A DNA stretch of 64,000 nt from Catenulispora acidiphila DSM 44928. Its GTDB lineage: Bacteria; Actinomycetota; Actinomycetes; Streptomycetales; Catenulisporaceae. A program made the position numbers and the translations under genes. This document shows, piece by piece, positions 36,261 to 46,100 of the stretch. The notes under the pieces were generated by a model, which saw nothing but the letters and a program-made list of their open reading frames with translations, did not search any database and was not told the DNA's origin. Numbering within the stretch: the stretch's first letter is position 1; the number at the start of each line of letters is the position of its first letter. The stretch covers positions 3,782,001 to 3,846,000 of the forward strand of contig NC_013131.1 in NCBI RefSeq assembly GCF_000024025.1, in the 5' to 3' direction.

Positions 36261-37046
36261 GTGACCGCGATGTCCCCGAAGCCCGCGGCGTTCTCTGCTT
36301 CCGGCGGCGGGTCCCGCCCCGCCGCCGCGAAGTCCCGCTGGCTGCCGCGCGCCCCGTCGCCCGCGGCAGCCGCCCGCGTCTTCGCCATCCCCTACGCGGG
36401 CTGCGGCGCCGGGCTGTACCGCAACTGGCCGCGCGGACGCGGCGCCGTGGAGTTCCTGCCGGTCGAGCTCCCCGGCCGCGAGACCCGGCTCGGCGAGCCG
36501 ATGCCGGGCTCGTTCCAGGAGCTCGGCGCGGCGCTGGTCGAGGGGATCGCGCCGTATCTGGACGTACCCTTCGCATTGTTCGGGCACTGTTGGTCGGCGC
36601 TGGCGGCGTACGAGGCGGCGGTGCAGCTGGCGCTGGCCGGACTGCCCGCGCCGAGCCGGCTGTTCGTCTCTTCCCAAGTCGCACCCCAGGACGGACCGGT
36701 TGGGCGGATGCTGGGGATGGCGCAGGAGGAGATGGCCGAGGAGCTGGCGACGACTATCAGGGCCCTGGGTGGGCAGCCGCATCCGGAGCTGCTGGCGATC
36801 TACGCCGAGGTGCTGCGCGCTGATGTGGACGTCAGCAAGCGCTACATCGTGCCCGATCCGCCGCGGCTGTCCTGCCCCATCACCGCGATCGGCTGGAGTC
36901 AGGACACTGAGGTCCCGGCGGACCGGATGGCAGGTTGGACGGCTTGCGGCAGCACCGTCTTCGAGGTCTTCCAAGGACACCATCACCGGTTCCTGGACGC
37001 GCCTCCGGAACTGATCGGGATGCTGGGCGCGGACGTGGGGGTCTGA
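36261..37046 (+). CDS. Thioesterase-fold protein with Cys nucleophile (GHCWS), possible aminoacyl shuttle
   Basis: A 261-residue alpha/beta hydrolase of the type II thioesterase family. N-terminal FAIPYAGCGAG is the oxyanion loop; LPGRETRLGEP is typical. The nucleophile elbow reads GHCWS: Cys in place of Ser and the last Gly of GxSxG changed to Ser. The acid lies in WSQDTEVP and the histidine in GHHHRFL, so a Cys-Asp-His triad is visible. Cys in this position is the mark of SyrC/CmaE-type aminoacyl transferases, which shuttle halogenated or modified amino acids from one T domain to another. The operon encodes just such a modification set. GTG 36261 is the start; the stop overlaps the next ATG by one base. 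Confidence 0.85.
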   Translation: MTAMSPKPAAFSASGGGSRPAAAKSRWLPRAPSPAAAARVFAIPYAGCGAGLYRNWPRGRGAVEFLPVELPGRETRLGEPMPGSFQELGAALVEGIAPYLDVPFALFGHCWSALAAYEAAVQLALAGLPAPSRLFVSSQVAPQDGPVGRMLGMAQEEMAEELATTIRALGGQPHPELLAIYAEVLRADVDVSKRYIVPDPPRLSCPITAIGWSQDTEVPADRMAGWTACGSTVFEVFQGHHHRFLDAPPELIGMLGADVGV

Positions 37047-37840
37047 TGGGCGGCGAGACGAGGATCGGCGACGCACAGGACGGCGACCGGTGGTTCAAAC
37101 GCTTCCGCCGCGGCAGCTCCTCCGACGTCCGGCTGTTCTGCCTGCACCACGCGGGCGGCACAGCGGCCCTATTCCGCGACTGGCCGCGACTGCTGCCCCC
37201 GGAGATCGAACCGGTCGCCGTCCAATTCCCAGGACGCGCCGACCGGTTCCGCGAAACACCGCTGCGAACCATGCGCGATCTGGTGGACGCCCTACTGCCG
37301 GCGATCCTGCCCTGGCTGGACCGCCCCTACGCCTTCTTCGGCCTGAGCATGGGCGCCAAGTCCTCATGGGCCCTCACCCACGCCCTCCGCGAAACCGACG
37401 CCCCACTCCCACTGGCCCTATACCTGGCGAGCGCAGCCGCCCCAGCACTGGTCGAAGGCCGCACCGACTGGGACAACCTCGCCGACACCGAACTCGTCGC
37501 CTACCTCACCAGCATGGAAGGCACCCCACCCGAAGTGCTGGAACACCCCGAACTCCTACAGATGCTGTTGCCAACACTGCGCGCAGACCTCCAACTGATC
37601 GACACCTTCCGCTTCGAACCACAAAAACCCCTCGACCTCCCCATCCGAGCCTTCGCAGGCCTCGACGACGTCGAAGGCCCACCCACCCGCATGGCCGAAT
37701 GGCGCACCGAAACCACCGGTCCCTTCACCCTCGACACCATCACCGGCGGCCACTTCTTCGACCCCCCCGGCCTGGCGCGCGTCACCAGAACGGTCGCCGA
37801 GGACCTGCTGCGCGAGGCCGACCGCGCGGGGTGGGAGTAG
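37046..37840 (+). CDS. Type II (editing) thioesterase with canonical Ser nucleophile
   Basis: A 264-residue type II thioesterase. FCLHHAGGTA oxyanion loop, FPGRADRF, nucleophile elbow GLSMGA with Ser, acid in GLDDVEG and histidine in GGHFF complete the triad. Its known role is to remove wrong or stalled acyl groups from T domains. It makes a useful contrast with the two Cys paralogues at 4131 and 36261: the cluster keeps one normal editing enzyme besides them. It is the last gene of the long operon starting at 27505; TGATG couples it to the gene before. Confidence 0.93.
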   Translation: MGGETRIGDAQDGDRWFKRFRRGSSSDVRLFCLHHAGGTAALFRDWPRLLPPEIEPVAVQFPGRADRFRETPLRTMRDLVDALLPAILPWLDRPYAFFGLSMGAKSSWALTHALRETDAPLPLALYLASAAAPALVEGRTDWDNLADTELVAYLTSMEGTPPEVLEHPELLQMLLPTLRADLQLIDTFRFEPQKPLDLPIRAFAGLDDVEGPPTRMAEWRTETTGPFTLDTITGGHFFDPPGLARVTRTVAEDLLREADRAGWE

Positions 37841-38052
37841 CGGGCTGCTCGAGCGGCGCGGGGCGGTGTGGTGCGCGAGCGGCTTGGCCGCGCCGGCTGC
37901 GGCTTTTGTGGTTTTCAGAAGCTTTTTACGGCTTCGCGCACGGTTTGATGGCCTCGCAGGGGGCGCAGTTCGGTGGTACGTGCCTGGCACGCTGGCGGCC
38001 GGCGGTTGCAGAGTGCCCCACCGCGCACACATAAACCATGAGCGAATGGCTT
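37841..38052. other. Non-coding gap after the long operon
   Basis: About 210 bases with no convincing gene. A short stem GCGGC-TTG-GCCGC at 37879-37891 followed by T-rich sequence (cttttgtggtttt around 37903-37915) may end transcription of the operon; this is weak. The remaining part looks like degraded sequence next to the methyltransferase remnant. Confidence 0.35.
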
Positions 38053-38564
38053 CTAAAGCCGAGCGCTCGCGCCCCTCCGCTGCGCCACGAGCGCGAACGC
38101 GTTCGGCAGCTGTCCTTGCCACGCGGCGGCCGTGACGCCTCCCGGTCGCCAGAAAGGCTCGGCGTACTCTGCGACGTGTCGTAGCTCCAGGTCTGTCGCG
38201 AGGACCGCGTTGATGATCTCCGCGAAGGTCGCCTGCGACTCCACCGCGCCGCGGGCGGGGAACGAGTCGTTGACGTGCGAGCGTTCGAAGTAGCCGCGGT
38301 CGGGGCGGATGCGGGGCTCGTCCTCGTCCCAGGTCCACAAGGGTGCCGCTCGGCGACCACGTAGCGGCACGCCATCTCCAGCTCGTCGGCACGCCTTTGC
38401 GCCGCCATCGCTGCCACCTGGCCGATCCACGCCGACGACCTGGCTTGCGCCCTCGTTGATCAGGGCTATGTCCTCGCCTGGGTCAGTAGTTCCTGATATT
38501 CGCGGACGTGCTTCTGCGAGGCTGCTTCCCACGCCTCTCGGTTGTGCCGAACATGCGCTTCCAC
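38053..38564 (-). pseudogene. Decayed class I SAM methyltransferase
   Basis: Pieces of one methyltransferase lie in order but in different frames with parts missing. From GTG 38564: HNREAWEAASQKHVREYQELL, then a stop at the end of that piece; then ALINEGASQVVGVD in a second frame; then AQRRADELEMACRYVV in a third; then DEDEPRIRPDRGYFERSHVNDSFP and AEYAEPFWRPGG in the last frame through to the stop at 38053. The SAM-binding GxGxG region and the middle of the protein are deleted. The complete family protein is about 260-280 residues. It starts four bases after the MFS stop, so it was probably once in that operon. A methylation step may have been lost from the pathway. Confidence 0.8.
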
Positions 38565-38568
38565 GGAT

Positions 38569-39969
38569 CTATTGTGTCGAAGCCGCCGCCGGATCCGTCA
38601 CCTCATCGCCGGCAACACCATCATCGTCGGCAACGCCGTCCGCCATCTCCTCCGGCGCCTCCGACATGACGTCCGGCAGCTCCTCCTCCACATGCCTCAG
38701 CGGCCGATACAACGCCGCCAGCCCGACCGTGACCGCCAACAGCACACCCATCACCATCAACAGAAACGCGATCCCGCGCCCCGTCCCGTCGCCGACCAGC
38801 GTGCGGAACGTCGAGGATCCGACGTGCCGGCGGCCGACCCAGGGCTCGAAGATGTCGTCGGCCAGCGGGCCGGCCAGGACGTAGGCGACCAGCTGCGGAG
38901 TGAACGTGATCATGTTCTTCAGTGCGGAGACGCGGCCCAGCAGCTGCGGTTCCACCTTCGTCTGCACGATGCTCTGGCTCGGCGCGATGATCAGCGGCGC
39001 CGCGCCCAGGAACAGGAACGCCGCCAACGCGACCAGCGCCACGTTGGGGCGCAGCGACCCCAGGACGATCGCCCCGCCCATGACGAGTGAGAACAGGTAC
39101 ATGCCCCGTACCCGCCGCTTCGGCCCGCCCCACACGCTCATCACCAGGCTCGTGAGCAGCATCCCCGCCGCGCCGATCGACATCACCGCACCCAGGCCGC
39201 GCGCCGAGGCGAAGTCCAGCACCAGCGGCGTGATCACGACATCCGCGACCCCGATGAAGAAGCTGATCGCGCCCAGGTAGCCCATCATCGCCAGCAGGCC
39301 GCGCCGGGCGGCGACGTAGCGCCACCCCTCCTTGAAATCACCGGTGAGCGTCGACGGCTCGGAAGTTTCAGCAGCCTGATCGTCGCGGCGCGCACCGGGA
39401 ATGCGCACGACCAGAAGCGTGGCGATGGCGAAGCCGAAGGACAGGCAGTCCATCAGCACCACGCCCTGCACCTTGATCGCCAGCAGCAGCGCGCCCGCCA
39501 CGACCGGTCCCAACACGCCACTGGCCGCCGAGGCGAACATGCGCATCCCGTTGGCGCGCCCGAGGTCCTTCTTGGCCACCAGGGCCGGGACCGAGGCCTC
39601 GAACGCCGGCATCTGCATCGCGGTCAGCACCGAGGTCAGCGAGACCACGAAGTACACGTGCCACCAGCGGAAAGTGTGGGTCGCCAACAGGATCGCCAGC
39701 ACCAGCATGATCAGCATGCAGCCGATGTTCGACTCCAGCAGCGCGCGGCGCGGGCCGCGGCGGTCCACCAGGGCGCCGGCCATCGGCGAGACCGCGATCA
39801 GCGGCAGGAACGACAGGGCGTAGACCAGCCCGATCTTCGTCACCGAGCCGGTGAGCTGGTAGACGTACACGCCGAGGGCGAACCCGGACAGCGCCGAGCC
39901 GACCAGCGACAGGAGTTGGCCGCTCCAGAGAATCAGGAACGTGCGAAAGCCGGAAGCGTATACCTTCAC
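38569..39969 (-). CDS. MFS-type exporter
   Basis: A 466-residue membrane protein with about twelve hydrophobic segments and the MFS loop 2-3 motif as GALVDRRGPRR. The frame is open to 40068, but GTG 39969 (VKVYASGFRTF) follows GGGAAGGGATGG at good distance and gives the usual N-terminus; the extra N-terminal residues are not family-like. The C-terminus has an acidic tail. Single-protein MFS exporters commonly secrete or give resistance to the product of neighbouring antibiotic genes. A promoter of the cluster type (40000-40046) lies directly upstream, which supports that role. It ends next to the methyltransferase remnant. Confidence 0.88.
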   Translation of the reverse strand: MKVYASGFRTFLILWSGQLLSLVGSALSGFALGVYVYQLTGSVTKIGLVYALSFLPLIAVSPMAGALVDRRGPRRALLESNIGCMLIMLVLAILLATHTFRWWHVYFVVSLTSVLTAMQMPAFEASVPALVAKKDLGRANGMRMFASAASGVLGPVVAGALLLAIKVQGVVLMDCLSFGFAIATLLVVRIPGARRDDQAAETSEPSTLTGDFKEGWRYVAARRGLLAMMGYLGAISFFIGVADVVITPLVLDFASARGLGAVMSIGAAGMLLTSLVMSVWGGPKRRVRGMYLFSLVMGGAIVLGSLRPNVALVALAAFLFLGAAPLIIAPSQSIVQTKVEPQLLGRVSALKNMITFTPQLVAYVLAGPLADDIFEPWVGRRHVGSSTFRTLVGDGTGRGIAFLLMVMGVLLAVTVGLAALYRPLRHVEEELPDVMSEAPEEMADGVADDDGVAGDEVTDPAAASTQ

Positions 39970-39999
39970 TGCGGACCATCCCTTCCCGTCGTCGCCGAA

Positions 40000-40046
40000 A
40001 AGGTACGAGCCGGGGCGCTTCGCGTCGTGTCCCGTGAACCGGGGGC
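40000..40046 (-). promoter_or_regulatory. Cluster box-N23-TANNNT promoter for the MFS exporter
   Basis: On the minus strand the box GCCCCCGGTTCACGGGAC (40046-40029) is followed by exactly 23 bases and TACCTT (40005-40000), 30 bases before the GTG at 39969. It is divergent from, and two bases away from, the box serving the PLP-enzyme gene on the plus strand. Confidence 0.6.
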
Positions 40047-40048
40047 GG

Positions 40049-40095
40049 GTCCTGTCTTCAGGGGACATCCACTGTCATGTCCAGGCGGTTAGCGT
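40049..40095 (+). promoter_or_regulatory. Cluster box-N23-TANNNT promoter for the capreomycidine-synthase-like gene
   Basis: The box GTCCTGTCTTCAGGGGAC (40049-40066) is followed by exactly 23 bases and TAGCGT (40090-40095), 63 bases before the ATG at 40159. This is one of the best matches to the shared pattern. Confidence 0.6.
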
Positions 40096-40158
40096 CGCTG
40101 TGGCGAATGCACCGTTCATTCCCGTGCCGCCCCATCTGCCAGACGAGGACCGTTCCGC

Positions 40159-41301
40159 ATGGATTTCGCCGTCGCCAAGCTCGAAGCCTGGATGCGCAGC
40201 TACTACCACACCGTTGATTTCGACATCGGCAGCAGCGGGGTCCGGGACCTCTCGATCGAGGAACTGTGCACGCTGTGCGATCTGGACCTGTTGTCGCTGA
40301 AGGACATGCCGATCCGGGACAGCGAGAGCTACGGCGGATCCGGGCTGCGCGCCGCCCTGGCCGACCGCTGGACCGGCGGGGACGTGCGGCCGGTGATGGT
40401 GACGCACGGCTCCAGCGAGGCGATCTACCTGGTGATGCACCTGGCGCTGGAACCCGGGGACGAGATCGTCGTCGTCGACCCGGCCTACCAGCAGCTCCAC
40501 GACATCGCCGCCTGGCGCGGCGTGAAGGTCACCCGCTGGCCGCTGCTCGCCGCCGACGGCTTCCGCGCCGACCTCCCGGCGTTGCGCGAGCTGGCCCGCA
40601 GCCGCCCGAAGATGATCGTGGTGAACTTCCCGCACAATCCGACCGGCCGCTCCGTGACCTCCGAGGAACAGTCGCAGATCATTGAGATAGCCGCCGAGGC
40701 GGGCGCGTGGCTGGTATGGGACAACGCTTTCGGCGAGCTCACCTACACCGCCGACCCGCTGCCGCTGCCCCTGGCGCGCTACGACCGCAGCATCTGCTTC
40801 GGCACGCTGTCCAAGAGCTACGGACTGGCCGGACTGCGTGTCGGCTGGTGTCTGGGCCCTGAGGAACTGCTCGCGCGGATGGCCCTGCTGCGCGACTACA
40901 TCGCCCTGTACGTCTCCCCGGTCCTGGAGTTCTTCGCCGAGCAGGCGGTCCGGCACGCCGACCGCATCGTCGGCATGCAGCGCGAGCACGCCGCCGGCAA
41001 CCGGCAGCGGCTGCTGGACTGGGCCGCGGCCCGCCCCGGGCAGGTGCGCCTGGCGCCACCGGACGGCGGCGTCGCGGCGTTCGTGGAGTTCCCCCAGCAC
41101 GGCGACGTCACCGATCTGTGCCGCCGCATGGCGGAGGAAGAACGGGTCCTGCTGGTCCCCGGGTCGTGTTTCGGCGACGCCTACGCCGGCTGCGTCCGGC
41201 TGGGGTTCGGCGGCTCCGTGACCGAGCTGACCACAGGTCTGGAGCGCTTGGGAACGCTGCTGGACCGCACCGCGGACGCCGGCCGGCCGCGCCGCCCCTG
41301 A
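40159..41301 (+). CDS. PLP enzyme resembling capreomycidine synthase (VioD/OrfR type)
   Basis: A 380-residue fold-type I PLP enzyme. The N-terminal LEAWMRSYYHTVDFDIGSSG and THGSSEAIYL resemble capreomycidine synthases. Visible active-site elements: FPHNPTGR, Asp of VWDNAF, Lys of TLSKSYG (Schiff base) and Arg of the C-terminal GCVRLGFG. VioD and OrfR cyclise 3-hydroxyarginine to capreomycidine in viomycin and streptothricin synthesis. The partner hydroxylase is present in this cluster at 48524. An ordinary aminotransferase cannot be excluded. It has its own cluster-type promoter, divergent from the exporter. Confidence 0.8.
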   Translation: MDFAVAKLEAWMRSYYHTVDFDIGSSGVRDLSIEELCTLCDLDLLSLKDMPIRDSESYGGSGLRAALADRWTGGDVRPVMVTHGSSEAIYLVMHLALEPGDEIVVVDPAYQQLHDIAAWRGVKVTRWPLLAADGFRADLPALRELARSRPKMIVVNFPHNPTGRSVTSEEQSQIIEIAAEAGAWLVWDNAFGELTYTADPLPLPLARYDRSICFGTLSKSYGLAGLRVGWCLGPEELLARMALLRDYIALYVSPVLEFFAEQAVRHADRIVGMQREHAAGNRQRLLDWAAARPGQVRLAPPDGGVAAFVEFPQHGDVTDLCRRMAEEERVLLVPGSCFGDAYAGCVRLGFGGSVTELTTGLERLGTLLDRTADAGRPRRP

Positions 41302-41583
41302 GCGCCGGTTTGGCCGGTAGCGGGCATAACAGGGGTCTTATCACCTCGGAAGCAGGAAATACCGATGACGATGCCACCGTCGCCGTCGCCGAGCCGGATC
41401 CGCGCGCCCCCGGCCCGCGCCGGTCTTCGCCGTGCCGCCTGCGCGGTCGTCGGCGAAATGTCGCGATGCCTGGCTGTTCTCGCAGATCGGCGACCCACCG
41501 CCGCCGAAGGCTCCAGCCGGCATCTTCGCCGTTCCACGGTAGCGGCTGCAATGTACTTCCAGCGGACGCATTGGGAGAACGAA
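41302..41583. other. Gap upstream of the LuxR-type regulator
   Basis: 282 bases between the PLP enzyme and the regulator. An open frame runs through it in phase with the regulator, but its translation (Pro/Arg-rich, no family likeness) and the good ribosome site at 41571-41577 argue that it is leader DNA. No box of the cluster type is seen. Confidence 0.4.
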
Positions 41584-42234
41584 GTGATCCGAGCCGACTT
41601 ACTCTCCAGTTCGCCAATTTATCTCGTCGGGTTAATCCAGATCCTCAAGGACGCCGGGATCACAGTCGTCTCCGTCAGGACCGTTGTGGATTCCGAGCCC
41701 TTCTGGGTCGCGGATGTGATCGTCGTGGACGCCGAGACGCTCCCCGGGGACGACCCGCGCCCGGTCGCGGCGATGGCCGCCTGCGCGCCGGTACTGATCG
41801 TGAACCACGACCACGTCGTGGAGCCGGAGGCCTACCTGCGGGCCGGCGCCGCCGGCGTGGTCGAGCGGCGCGAGCCCGGCGAGTGCATCGCCAATGCCGT
41901 CCGGGCGGTGGCGGCCGGCATAGCGATAGCACCGTGCACCTGCACAGCAGCCGAGCAGCTCAGCGCTCCCGCGGACGCCGAAGCCGACCCCGAGGCCGGC
42001 GCCGGCGGGCTGTCCGGCCGCGAGGCCCAGGTCCTGCGGCACATCTCGCTGGGCCTGACCCACGGGCAGATCGCCACCCGGCTGGGCATCAGTCCGCACA
42101 CGGTCGACACGTACGTGAAGCGGATCCGCAGCAAGCTCGGCGCGGGCAACAAGGCCGAGCTCACCCGCGCGGCCCTGCTCGGGCGCGACCACAAAGCGGC
42201 GCGGCCGGCCCTCCGGGGCGGCCGCACCGCCTGA
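41584..42234 (+). CDS. LuxR/NarL-type transcription regulator with atypical receiver
   Basis: A 216-residue regulator. GTG 41584 with TGGGAG eight bases upstream is chosen; ATG 41551 is possible. The C-terminal helix-turn-helix is canonical (LSGREAQVLRHISLGLTHGQIATRLGISP with TVDTYVKRI). The N-terminal domain looks like a receiver (VIVVDAE at the strand that normally ends in the phosphorylated Asp) but lacks the usual acidic pair at its start (SSPIYLVG), so normal phosphorylation is doubtful. It is the only clear cluster regulator in the window and therefore a candidate activator of the nine shared promoters. A hairpin follows the gene. Confidence 0.85.
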   Translation: MIRADLLSSSPIYLVGLIQILKDAGITVVSVRTVVDSEPFWVADVIVVDAETLPGDDPRPVAAMAACAPVLIVNHDHVVEPEAYLRAGAAGVVERREPGECIANAVRAVAAGIAIAPCTCTAAEQLSAPADAEADPEAGAGGLSGREAQVLRHISLGLTHGQIATRLGISPHTVDTYVKRIRSKLGAGNKAELTRAALLGRDHKAARPALRGGRTA

Positions 42235-42311
42235 GGCACGACGTCGCACTACGACGAGCACGACCACGCACGAGGGCACGAGGAGCACGCACGAGGGCAC
42301 GACGACGCGCG

Positions 42312-42358
42312 GCGGCGCGGCGCCGTCCGCGACGCACACGCGGACGCCGCCGCGCCGC
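42312..42358 (+). terminator. Strong GC hairpin after the regulator gene
   Basis: A 20-base arm at 42312-42331 pairs with 42339-42358 with one mismatch, around a seven-base loop (acgcaca). It is followed by cgttctct. A direct repeat of cacgcacgagggcacga at 42268 and about 42288 precedes it. It lies 78 bases after the regulator stop and isolates the next gene. Confidence 0.7.
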
Positions 42359-42463
42359 CGTTCTCTCGACGCCGTTGTCGCCGACAGTGTAGTGCGAACC
42401 ACTATCCGTTAGATTGATCCGGTACGTCCGGAACCCCCGGACCCGGCTGGAAGGAGCGCGGCA

Positions 42464-43045
42464 ATGGCCGACGTGGTCCTGTTCCACCACGCTCAAGGGC
42501 TCACCACCGGCGTCACGGCCTTCGCGGACACCCTCCGCGCCGCCGGCCACGACGTCCACACCCCCGACCTGTTCGAAGGCCGGACCTTCCCGAGCCTGGA
42601 GGAGGGCGTCGCCTACGCCGAAGGAGTCGGCTTCGGCGAGATCGTCGAACGCGGCGCCCGCGCCGCCGACAAGATCGGCGGCGACCCCGTCTACGCCGGC
42701 TTCTCCCTCGGCGTCCTCCCGGCGCAGATGCTCGCCCAGACCCGCCCCGACGCGCGTGGCGCACTGCTGTTCCATTCCTGCGTACCGGTCTCGGAGTTCG
42801 GCTCGGAGTGGCCCGAGGCGGTGCCGGGACAGATCCACGCGATGGACGCGGACCCCTTCTTCGTCGGCGACGGCGACATCGACGCCGCCCGCGCGCTGAC
42901 CGCCGCGGACCCGGGAGTCGAACTGTTTCTCTATCCGGGGCAGCAACATTTGTTCGCCGACAGCTCGCTGCCTTCTTATGACGCCGCCGCCACCGCCGTG
43001 CTGACGCGGCGGGTTCTGGAGTTCCTGCTCGCTGTGCCTGCGTGA
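42464..43045 (+). CDS. Dienelactone-hydrolase-family alpha/beta hydrolase
   Basis: A 193-residue protein starting at ATG 42464 behind GGAGCGCG. The nucleophile elbow is AGFSLG with Ser; dienelactone hydrolases use Cys, so this is the Ser-type group common in actinobacteria. Histidine is in YPGQQHLFAD and acid probably in DADPFF. TAGATT at 42410-42415 and the inverted pair TAGTG/CACTA at 42390-42404 may form its own promoter and operator. It lies between the terminator and the convergent NRPS and may not belong to the pathway. Confidence 0.75.
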   Translation: MADVVLFHHAQGLTTGVTAFADTLRAAGHDVHTPDLFEGRTFPSLEEGVAYAEGVGFGEIVERGARAADKIGGDPVYAGFSLGVLPAQMLAQTRPDARGALLFHSCVPVSEFGSEWPEAVPGQIHAMDADPFFVGDGDIDAARALTAADPGVELFLYPGQQHLFADSSLPSYDAAATAVLTRRVLEFLLAVPA

Positions 43046-43109
43046 GGACGGCGCCCGGGAGGGCGGCGGGATGCCATCCGGCGGGGGAGTGTCATCCGTC
43101 GGGGGAGTG

Positions 43110-46100
43110 TCATCCGGCGGTTGCTTCGCCGACACCGCCGTTCTCCTCTGCATCTCCCGTCAACGCGGCCACGATGATCTCGGCGACGGCGTCGGGCTGC
43201 TCCTGATGGAAGTAGTGCCCGCCGCCCTCGACCGAGACCGCCTCGACCCCCGCGCCGAACCGCTCCCACAGCCGGTAGCGCCGCTCGGGTCGCGGCGTCA
43301 TCGGATCGGCGCTCCCGGACAGGAACGTGATCGGGGTGGCGAGCGGCTCGGTGCGCCCGGAAAGCCAGTGCTCTGAGAAATACCGGCCGCCCTCGGCCAC
43401 GTCGTGCCGAAACGCGCGCATCACGAACGCCAGTTCCTCGTCCTCCACCACGCCGTCGAACCCGCCGATCCGGCGCAGGTAGCGCATCTCGGCCCGGTCG
43501 GCACGCCGTCCGCCGCCGGTCGTCCCGACCGACGCCGCCGAGATCCGCCAGAGCCCGGCACGGACCAGCGCACCCACCGTCGCCCTGACCGCGCGCCCGA
43601 ACCACCCCGGCTGGCCGAACGGATAGGCGCCGCCGAGGAACAGCCGCTGCACCGGCCGCCCGGACTCCTCCAGGCAGCGCGCCAACTCCACGGCGAGCGC
43701 GACGCCGGCGCAGTGCCCGTACACCGCCACCGGCCCGTCGACGACCTTCGCCACCGCTTCGGCGGCGTCGCGCGCTACGTCCTGGATCGGCCGGGGTTCG
43801 TCGTCGGCGCCGAGCTCGTGCCCGGGGACGGCGAGCGCGAGTAGCGCCAGCCCCTCGGGGAGCGCGTCGGCGAGACGGCGGTAGGTGATGGCGCTGCCGC
43901 CGCCGTACGGGACGCACACCAGGTTCCCTGCGGCCGGCCGTGCGCCGGTGAGCCGGACCAGCCGTCGATCCTCCTCCGGCGGCGGACCGTCCAGCGCCGC
44001 CGCCAACTCCCGCACACTCGGATGCGCACCGAGCAACGCGACACTGGCGCCCTCGATGCGGCGGATGGCACGGACCGCGTCGAAAGACGTGCCGCCGAGA
44101 TCGAAGAAGCCCACAGCGGCATCGACCTCCGCCAAACCGAGCACGTCGCGGAAGACGTCGGCGACGGCTTGTTCGCGCACCGTGGTCGGAACCGCAGAGT
44201 GCTCGGCGACTGCGGCGCTGGACGGATCGGGGAGTGCGGCGCGCAGCAGCTTTCCGTTGTGAGACAAGGGCATCACGGGCAGAACGGTGATCGTCGCCGG
44301 CAGCATATAGCGGGGAAGGCGGGTGCGGAGGTGGTCGCGGAGCGCCGCGACATCGAGGCCTGATTTCCCAGTAGCCACTGCCGTCACATATGCCGCCAGC
44401 CTCGGCCCGCCAGGCGCCTCCCGCACCACGACAGCCGCCTCCTTCACGGCTGGATGTGCCGCAAGCGCCTGCTCGACCTCACCCGGCTCCACCCGGTACC
44501 CGTGAATCTTGACCTGCCGATCCACCCGCCCGAGGAAGTCCAGCGCCCCGTCCGGCAGCCGTCGCACCCGGTCGCCGGTGCGGTACAGCCTCCCGCCGTC
44601 ACCCGCCAGCGGATGCGCGACGAACGCCGCCGCCGTCAGCCCTGGACGTCCCACATACCCGCGCGCCAGCTGCACGCCAGCCAGATACAGCTCACCCGGC
44701 ACGCCGTCCGGCGCCTCAGCCAGCCGCCGGTCCAGGACGTACGCCCGCGTATTCGCGATCGGCTCCCCGATCGGCACGATCCCCGCCTCCGCCACCGGAC
44801 GCGCGCAGTCCCACCAGGTGACGTCCACCGCCGCCTCGGTCGGTCCGTACAAGTTGTGCAGCTCGGTGTGCGGCAACGCTTCGCCGAAGCGCTCCGCCAG
44901 CGGATACGACAGCGCCTCGCCGCTGCACACCACCCGCCGCAGCCCGCACTCCGCAGCCTTCGGCTCGTCCAGGAACAGCTGCAGCATCGAGGGCACGAAA
45001 TGCGCGGTCGTGACCGCCTGACGCTCGATCACCTGCGTCAGATACTCAGCATCCTGATGCCCGCCCGGCCGCGCCAGCACCATCGTCGCCCCGGCGATCA
45101 GCGGCCAGAACACCTCCCACACCGACACGTCGAAGCCAAAAGGTGTCTTCTGCAACACTCGATCTTCCGACGTCAGCGCAAACGTGTCCTGCATCCACAG
45201 CAACCGGTTCACGATCGCACGATGGCTGATCGCGGCGCCCTTAGGACGCCCAGTCGAGCCGGAGGTATAGATGACATACGCGGTGTCATCACTGCGAGCC
45301 GCAGAGACCCCAACCAGCTCCGAGACCTCCGCAACATCCTCCAGAATCAGAACCCTGCCACCCCCGCCACCCCACACAACCTCGGCACACCCCCGCTGCG
45401 CCAGCACCACCCGAGCCCCCGCCTCACCAACCATGAACGCCAACCGCTCACCCGGCAACGTCGGCTCCAACGGCAAATAAGCGGCACCCGCTAACCCCAC
45501 CCCCACCAGCGCCGCCACCATCTCCACCGACCGCTCGGCACAGACGCCGACCACATCCCCCCGCCCAACCCCCGCAGCAACCAACGCGGCCGCCACACCC
45601 CGAGCCCGCCCAGCCAACTCCCGATACCGCACCCGCCCACCCTCGCCCCCAACCACCGCAACGGCATCAGGCGCCACCGCCACCCGCCGCTCGAACAATT
45701 CGGGCAACGTGCAGCCAGCATCTGGGAACACAGTCACAGGGCCTTGCGATGTGAGCCCGCCGCCAGCCCCAGCTCCGGACCTGGCGTCGACTCCGCCGCG
45801 GGCACCGCCACCCCGCACCAACCCCGCCGCGACCTCCTCAACCCGCCCCGCCCCCGCCATCCCCACCAGCGCCGCCCGGAAGTCCTCCAGCATCCGCTCC
45901 GCCGCCCCCGCCGCGAAGCGATCCCGGTGCCAGCGCAGCCGCAGCGAGAAGGTCGGCTGCGGCGTTACCAGCAGCACCAGCGGCTGGCTCGTCTTCTCGA
46001 ACACGTCCAGCGGTACCAGGGTCGGCAGCCCGGGGATCGGCGTCGTTCCCATCGCGAGTGAGTAGTTGTCGAAGATCACCAGGCTCTCGAACAGCGGCTG

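Noticed and set aside
42368..42415. Possible cluster-type promoter before the dienelactone-hydrolase-like gene
   Set aside because: TAGATT is there but the nearest GAC is 24, not 23, bases away and the rest of the box is poor. The gene may be outside the regulon.
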